This document shows, one piece after another, positions 60,901 through 64,000 of a DNA stretch of 64,000 nt; the first letter of the stretch is position 1, and each line of letters starts with the position of its first letter. The stretch is from Membranipora membranacea. Its lineage: Eukaryota > Bryozoa > Gymnolaemata > Cheilostomatida > Membraniporidae. The translations under genes and the position numbers were made by a program. The stretch is from contig OU612066.1 in the NCBI GenBank assembly GCA_914767715.1, forward strand, positions 37,670,283-37,734,282. The letters are read 5' to 3'. Under the pieces are notes generated by a model, which saw nothing but the letters and a program-made list of their open reading frames with translations, was not told the origin of the DNA and made no database searches.

Positions 60901-63527
60901 ATTCTGCCAAATTGTCCGCAAAACAGGCAGAAAATGCTATAATTGACTATCCAAATACTAAAATTATTTCCCAAACTATATCCATATTAGTTTTCAATGC
61001 TGCAGATTCTGAATCAAAAATAATTTTTATCATTTTATAAGCGGTTATCAAGATAATCCTCTTTTCAGCACGTTTTTCCTATGCGGTGTGGGTTAAAAGT
61101 GCCAAACTGGAGAGAGGACAACTCCAAATTGAGGCCTAAATCAGAGCTCAGAAAACTGTCTATAAGTAAATCCTGGGCTACTCTCCTGGTTGTGCTTACT
61201 CAAGCAGCTGTTGCGGCGGTGAGAGCAACACTCTGAACAAGCCAAAACCTAACTCAGCTGGATAAGTATATACACCAGTAGGTTAGGTAATCTACTCTAC
61301 AACATGGTCACTACCGCCATACATTGATAAATATGACAGGGGAGATTACTCACATATTACTATGACAGGGGAGATAACTCACATATGATTAGGGATAGAG
61401 AGAGCCAGTAGCCATAGAGAGACTGTGACCATTAGTATACAGATACACATCAGCATTGCAAATCTCAAACCTATAAAAAAACAGCAACAGGATCTCCATC
61501 AACAATGAATATGATCTGATAAAAATACAACGGCCCTCCGTAGATAAATCAGCCAACAGTAAACTGGTAACAAGACAGATCAAGAACAGTTTGGCAATGC
61601 AAACCTCATAGACTCTCGGTCACTGATGTTATTCACCTATCAGATAAATTGTCTTCATAAGATACATATATGTCATTTTTATGTCCGCTCTGTGCCATCC
61701 TAAATACTATGAATCTCGAGATAACAATTTTTTCTCAAACTTAGCTTATAGTTTTAACCCTTCAAGTCTCTATGGCATACCAAATTACCATTTACTAAGA
61801 AGATACCATGGTCCATTATCCCGTGGTGGCGAGATCCCTATTTATATCAAAGATACACTGGTGTTCAAATTTGTCTAATATTACTTTTCACAAAACCGAA
61901 TGTTTTACCATAGATGTTACAGCAACAACATTTAATATTAGCATCAGATAGCATTAATATGTAATCCTCTCTCTACAAACTCGTTTATGATTGATGGTCT
62001 GGGCAAGTTTTTCAGAAAATAGGAATTTAAACCTAACCATAATAACGTTAGAAGATTGGTTGAAAGATTCCCTGTTGAAAGTCAAGCTCCAAACTTCAAA
62101 ATATAAAAACATTTTAAAGGTAGCAATTGAAATGGGTCGAAAGAATTACAGAATTGGAGATTGATGGCACTAAATGTCATGGTGATATTGAAACTGCCCT
62201 CATTTCGCCACAGTCATCACAAATTTGAACACTACGGTGGCACTCCAGTCCAATCAGGAGTATTATTTGAATTTACTGAAGTGACAAACAGCAAAGTTTC
62301 AGCCACTCTTAAATCATTAAAAGGTCGGAAGTGGTGTGGTGTTCAAAATTTTGGGCACAAAGCTTTGGAGCCCCTCAAGTTAAACCTATCCACACACAAC
62401 ATCAACGATATAAAAACAAATCAGCTTGAAAGAAAGCGCTGGTGATTGTTTGGTTAACAAGATCAACCCAGTAATCAGAGGCTTCTCTCGCCAACTCTCA
62501 ATAAGGAAAAACGGTATATAAGCTATCAGGCATTACCTAGATAATAACAAATTGGTGGGAGACTGACGATTTGGCTTTTGCTCTGGAATGTCTACTGAAA
62601 AACTTTTGTACAACCAAAATGAGTTAATATAAAAAAAAATTTGATTTTTGTATTCTATGTGTTACTGAGCTAACAGAGCTGAAGTTTATTAACAGTAAAC
62701 TAAAGAGATTCCAGCGAGCAGCGTACACCTGAACACATGACTATTAGTCATCATGATGTTCTTATTTAATAAGACAACGCAATATTCTCTACAGTCTTCT
62801 GTCTCACCATCTTACAGGAATTAAAAAACACAACTTGCCAAGTTCAGAGGATGTTCAACGAAACCTCTTTAAAGGGCAACCAAGGTTTCGCACCAATGCA
62901 TTAATGGGTAGCAAATAATGTGTTGGGCAGCATCAGCTTTGTGCGTTACGCGATGCAAAACTCAAAGTAGTTGCTGACTCTAAGCTGGGTAACACTTCAG
63001 TTTAGGGGAGGTTCCAACACTTTGCTGTAAAAATTATAGAACACAGGCTAAATAATAACAGGAACAGGAAACTGCTATGTGGTATTCTCTTTTAGCTGAG
63101 TTTGAGTACCTGATGGAAGAAATGTTTCACAAGAATTCTGGCTGAATAATCATTCGAATTATATTTTGTCTTTTTCCCCATGCAGAAGGTGCAATCTGCT
63201 ATTAATCAATGGCCATCAATGAGAAGTTGTTTGAAACCTTGGTTGCCCTTTAACTGATCTGTCCTCATAACTCATAGTGGGAGAAAAATCACATTTTAGT
63301 CCAATACGTTGTTCTGATCAAAGGGAGAGCATACCCCCATAACAAAGCTAAAGCAAAATATGCATAGAGCTCTCACCTCTAGTCTCAGCCAGATATATAG
63401 TAGGTATAATGAAGAGAGTAGCACCTGTAGAACACATGCCATAATAAAGTCCGACAACTGAAGCGCTCCAATCATATACAACCATCAGGGCATAGTTCAG
63501 AGGTCCAAATGTGTTCCAGGTGTAGCC
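51969..63527 (-). CDS. SLC49-family (DIRC2/SLC49A4-like) MFS transporter, nine exons, 5' end outside window
   Basis: Exons on the minus strand, 5' to 3': 63377-63527, 61383-61470, 60175-60338, 59322-59390, 58863-59040, 53635-53743, 53069-53264, 52380-52568, 51969-52138. All phases agree; 1314 bases, 437 residues. The first listed exon starts in phase 0 without an ATG, so an N-terminal exon of perhaps 40-50 residues lies upstream, probably beyond 64000. Family signatures: TWNTFGPLNYA in TM1, LAETRGLRFAML in the A-motif loop, MAAPPLVSVLWF followed by ERTTATSIG, FPARPPKPPS after TM6, GGWLGFFSVVG, and YYEMACELAFPVQEG near TM11. These match human DIRC2/SLC49A4, a lysosomal H+-coupled pyridoxine exporter. 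Lysosomal location and substrate are inference here. The tail is short and acidic/Ser-rich. Intron 5 holds the 25-bp satellite; intron 1 holds a LINE relic. Confidence 0.88.
53760..58107. repeat. 25-bp satellite array, about 174 copies, in an SLC49 intron
   Basis: The unit TATCGATATCTACACC plus AGTATACAA repeats for 4.3 kb. Because 25 is not a multiple of 3 and no phase contains a stop, long open frames appear (up to 561 codons, IDIYTSIQYRYLHQYT pattern); they are not genes. The edges carry many CTATACC and TTGATATC variants while the middle is nearly uniform, as expected if unequal exchange homogenises the centre. The array starts 17 bases from the splice acceptor of the SLC49 exon at 53635-53743. 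Confidence 0.97.
58231..58525 (+). pseudogene. Small gene-like ORF pair with one frame break, unknown
   Basis: The ATG at 58231 opens MNKQKRRDATSKKSRSTPDE then GDVFSLTKVCGKKG and a stop. After a +1 shift in a GGAAAAAAGG run the next frame stays open to TAA at 58525, with a coding-like composition (RALNSNRKRNKRDEHRTAAF ... AYWNPELTPCSKQHFGNYYL). It lies antisense in SLC49 intron 5, just past the satellite. It may be a retroposed or transposon-derived fragment; no family recognised. Confidence 0.35.
58362..58441. mobile_element. 64-bp fold-back mini-element with 8-bp direct repeats
   Basis: Arms CATAGGACTGCTGCATTTC (58370-58388) and the exact reverse complement (58415-58433) enclose a 26-base loop. 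The 8-bp direct repeat GTGATGAA flanks both ends (58362-58369 and 58434-58441). An 8-bp target duplication with short inverted ends is the mark of hAT-type elements. Element plus one repeat is 72 bases, so it would not disturb the frame of the small ORF it sits in. Confidence 0.75.
60460..60536. repeat. (AGTCA)n microsatellite, about 15 copies
   Basis: A perfect pentamer run in SLC49 intron 2. The antisense frame (SSQVK) is an artefact. Confidence 0.95.
60655..61160. mobile_element. 506-bp MITE with long inverted ends and TA target site
   Basis: The left end GATAGTTTTCTGAGCTC and the right end GAGCTCAGAAAACTGTC begin an inverted repeat of at least 90 bases. It includes GGAGTTGTCCTCTCTCCAGT, AACCCAC.CCGCATAGGAAAAA and GGTTATCTTGA blocks with their inverses. 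TA flanks both sides (60653-60654 and 61161-61162), as in Tc1/mariner-type insertions. No transposase frame. Relatives lie at 24706-25139 and about 30050-30390. Confidence 0.75.
61690..62730 (+). mobile_element. Decayed non-LTR retrotransposon (LINE) in SLC49 intron 1
   Basis: Plus-strand frames hold scattered LINE motifs in the right order. RYHGPLSRGGEIPIYIKDTL matches the end of the endonuclease domain (RGGGVxIYVKDxL). FTEVTNSKVSATLKSLKGRK resembles the linker before the reverse transcriptase (VxxxLxxLKxxKSxG). DNNKLVGD then RFGFCSGMSTEKLLYNQNEL matches the RT motif QxGFRxGxSTExALL. LKRFQRAAYT resembles the late QRRAAR motif. Many stops and shifts; dead. Confidence 0.65.
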
Positions 63528-64000
63528 CTTGAAAAATTACAGGTAAGTTGCTTAATACTGCGACACAATATAGACTGCGAATTTCACATTTAACTTTTAC
63601 CATCTTTTGTGATGAGAAATTCAAGCAGAGATGGTCTCCACCTCTATCTTGGTTTTATTTTGTTTTAATCGACCAGGGGGTATTTTAATCGGAATGAGCG
63701 TTGTTTTTCAAAACAATTTATCATTATCTCATTGTTCAAAATCCTCGTGTATTTGGTCTTTAAATTAGACAAAGTCGATCCATAACCGATGACACAGAAT
63801 GAATATAGTTCCATCAATGAGTGAGCGTTTTGTGAGTGAGACCCCTAGCAGGTGTTGCTCAGTCAGGTAGGAGCAATCGGATAGTGGTGATTCGAGTAGC
63901 TTTTAATCCCCCCTCTTCCTCCAAATCGAGAGCTTTACCTAATTGATCCTATCCGGGCTGATCAATGGAGATTACAAAACAAAGTGGAGAAAAATAATAA

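Overview
This is animal nuclear DNA. Coding sequence is split into many short exons with GT-AG introns of a few hundred bases to several kilobases. The rest is AT-rich and full of tandem repeats, fold-back elements and decayed non-LTR retrotransposons. The recognisable families (PDE12, SLC49 transporter, F-box/LRR, LamG-like, CUB, PPxY tails) are metazoan. An early-branching marine invertebrate such as a sponge would fit, but that is inference; nothing here fixes the species. I rebuilt the genes by joining splice sites by hand and checking that every exon junction keeps phase.

Layout, left to right. 1-2503 (-): a small secreted CUB-like protein, probably with further short exons towards position 1. 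5365-12170 (-): a three-exon, 685-residue protein with two membrane segments and a cytoplasmic tail carrying three PPxY motifs. 12171-17489: no gene seen; palindromes and a tRNA-derived SINE relic. 17490-24520 (+): a complete eight-exon PDE12 (mitochondrial 2-5A/poly(A) phosphodiesterase), 661 residues. 25783-34857: two decayed partial PDE12 copies. Each has an F-box/LRR gene nested on the opposite strand between its PDE12 exons, and both F-box copies are broken. 36356-51159 (+): a 22-exon gene for a 1030-residue secreted protein with a signal peptide, four LamG/concanavalin-like domains and a Cys-rich tail. 51969-63527 (-): nine exons of an SLC49-family (DIRC2/SLC49A4-like) MFS transporter, convergent with the LamG gene; its N-terminal exon lies beyond the window.

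The most unusual feature is tandem repetition centred on splice junctions in three neighbouring genes. In PDE12, an 11-copy 63-bp repeat re-creates the 3' splice site and the start of a catalytic exon; only the last copy continues into the active-site motif, and the first ten meet an in-frame stop. In the LamG gene, about 62 copies of a 28-bp repeat re-create the 5' splice site and the last 11 bases of exon 13. In the SLC49 gene, about 174 copies of a 25-bp repeat begin 17 bases upstream of a 3' splice site. Other points of interest are a perfect 46-bp palindrome at a deletion junction in a PDE12 pseudogene, a 64-bp fold-back element with 8-bp direct repeats, and an F-box copy with two in-frame TAG codons, one of which is TGG in its paralogue.
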